Part shown: in pieces, positions 63,616 through 64,000 of the stretch | Layout of the letters: each line of letters starts with the position of its first letter | Position numbering within the stretch: the stretch's first letter is position 1 | DNA from: Agrypnia vestita | Lineage: Eukaryota; Arthropoda; Insecta; Trichoptera; Phryganeidae | DNA length: 64,000 nucleotides | NCBI GenBank assembly: GCA_016648135.1 | Contig: JADDOH010010909.1 | Span: 82,858-146,857 of the forward strand | Reading direction: 5' to 3' | The notes under the pieces: generated by a model | What the model was told of the DNA's origin: nothing | The model's database searches: none | The model's input: the letters and a program-made list of their open reading frames with translations, nothing else | Translations under genes and position numbers: made by a program

Positions 63616-64000
63616 TTATGACCGAGGTGAATATCCAAGAGTTTTAAATTCATAGATCGATGAATTGAAAAGATCCAGGTCGCTGAATATAGAGTTGAAC
63701 AAATTAGACGAGCGATATATAAAAGAGTTTTGCCGAAAGTTGGTATTACAGTGTGAAAGGCTCAAGTCTCAACCGATCTAGCGGATCTTCCGGGTACTCT
63801 CAGGGAGATGCGCTGCAGCAATGCCGGGCAGTCAATCTTAGACGTAGCTAGTTTATGAAGAAATATAACATCAGCAGTATTTCTGCGATTGACCAGGGTG
63901 TAATGTTAAAGAAGGTCGAGGAATCTACATTACTAATGTGAATACGATGGGAACGAAAGTCAAGATATTTTATGAATCTGTTCTGAACACTTTCGATTCT
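63616..64000 (-). pseudogene. LINE ORF2 C-terminus (Jockey-like), frameshifted
   Basis: Minus strand, entering from the right edge: RIESVQNRFIKYLDFRSH, then after a frame shift FLHKLATSKIDCPALLQRIS and LRVPGRSARSVET, a stop, then a further shift to YRSSNLFNSIFSDLDLFN and EFKTLGYSPRS with a TAA at 63616-63618. RIESVQ.RF...L is the first helix after the RT thumb and I.LRVP.R.AR........T....P..R.....N the usual C-terminal segment. Two frameshifts and one stop make it a pseudogene. Its 3' UTR is the next entry to the left. Confidence 0.75.

Overview
The window is AT-rich eukaryotic DNA that looks like an insect (arthropod) genome. The evidence is a short interstitial TTAGG-like telomere motif, insect-type LINE 3' ends, Helitrons with the arthropod TCTATACTAAT start, and one exon that resembles an insect carbohydrate sulfotransferase. 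I cannot assign an order. There is no bacterial gene organisation, and the single host-gene exon (53582-53802, + strand, clean splice sites) suggests that most of the window is intron or intergenic DNA built from old mobile elements.

Layout. 1-1,480: two RTE-like LINE remnants and hammerhead-like repeats. 2,580-2,760: LINE C-terminus. 5,000-6,400: tRNA-derived repeat, foldback element, direct repeats. 8,855-9,378: short Helitron. 10,500-11,310: head-to-head SINEs and a LINE 3' UTR. 11,600-16,330: hammerhead units and a Helitron carrying heat-shock-element arrays (12,789-13,265). 18,200-24,600: LINE ends, tRNA-like sequences, an intact hammerhead at 21,718. 25,600-30,230: family B repeats, a direct 250-base duplication and two LINE pseudogenes. 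32,240-33,250: GC-rich promoter-like block. 33,560-35,700: tandem array interrupted by a Helitron. 36,030-36,290: LINE end. 37,700-38,165 and 42,766-43,931: Penelope-like element (PLE) pieces with hammerheads, the second nested in an inverted-repeat element. 44,200-44,611: probable solo LTR. 45,156-46,607: Helitron and LINE tail. 48,660-49,106: LINE C-terminus. 51,570-52,925: family A repeats. 53,582: host exon. 55,240-55,978: inverted-repeat element carrying a MADF-like ORF. 56,480-61,770: Helitron, hammerhead foldbacks and a GIY-YIG Penelope remnant. 62,063-64,000: three LINE pieces.

The most striking signal is a set of about 21 hammerhead-ribozyme-like motifs in seven sequence families, at least three with an intact core. 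Two of these families lie directly downstream of Penelope-like GIY-YIG or C-terminal coding remnants. All readable copies share two features: a helix III that is a short palindrome with almost no loop, and one extra base between A9 and helix II. A second signal is a Helitron carrying perfect five-unit heat-shock-element arrays. A third is a small inverted-repeat element with a MADF-like domain and many copies of a subterminal motif. All calls come from reading the sequence; no search or folding program was run.
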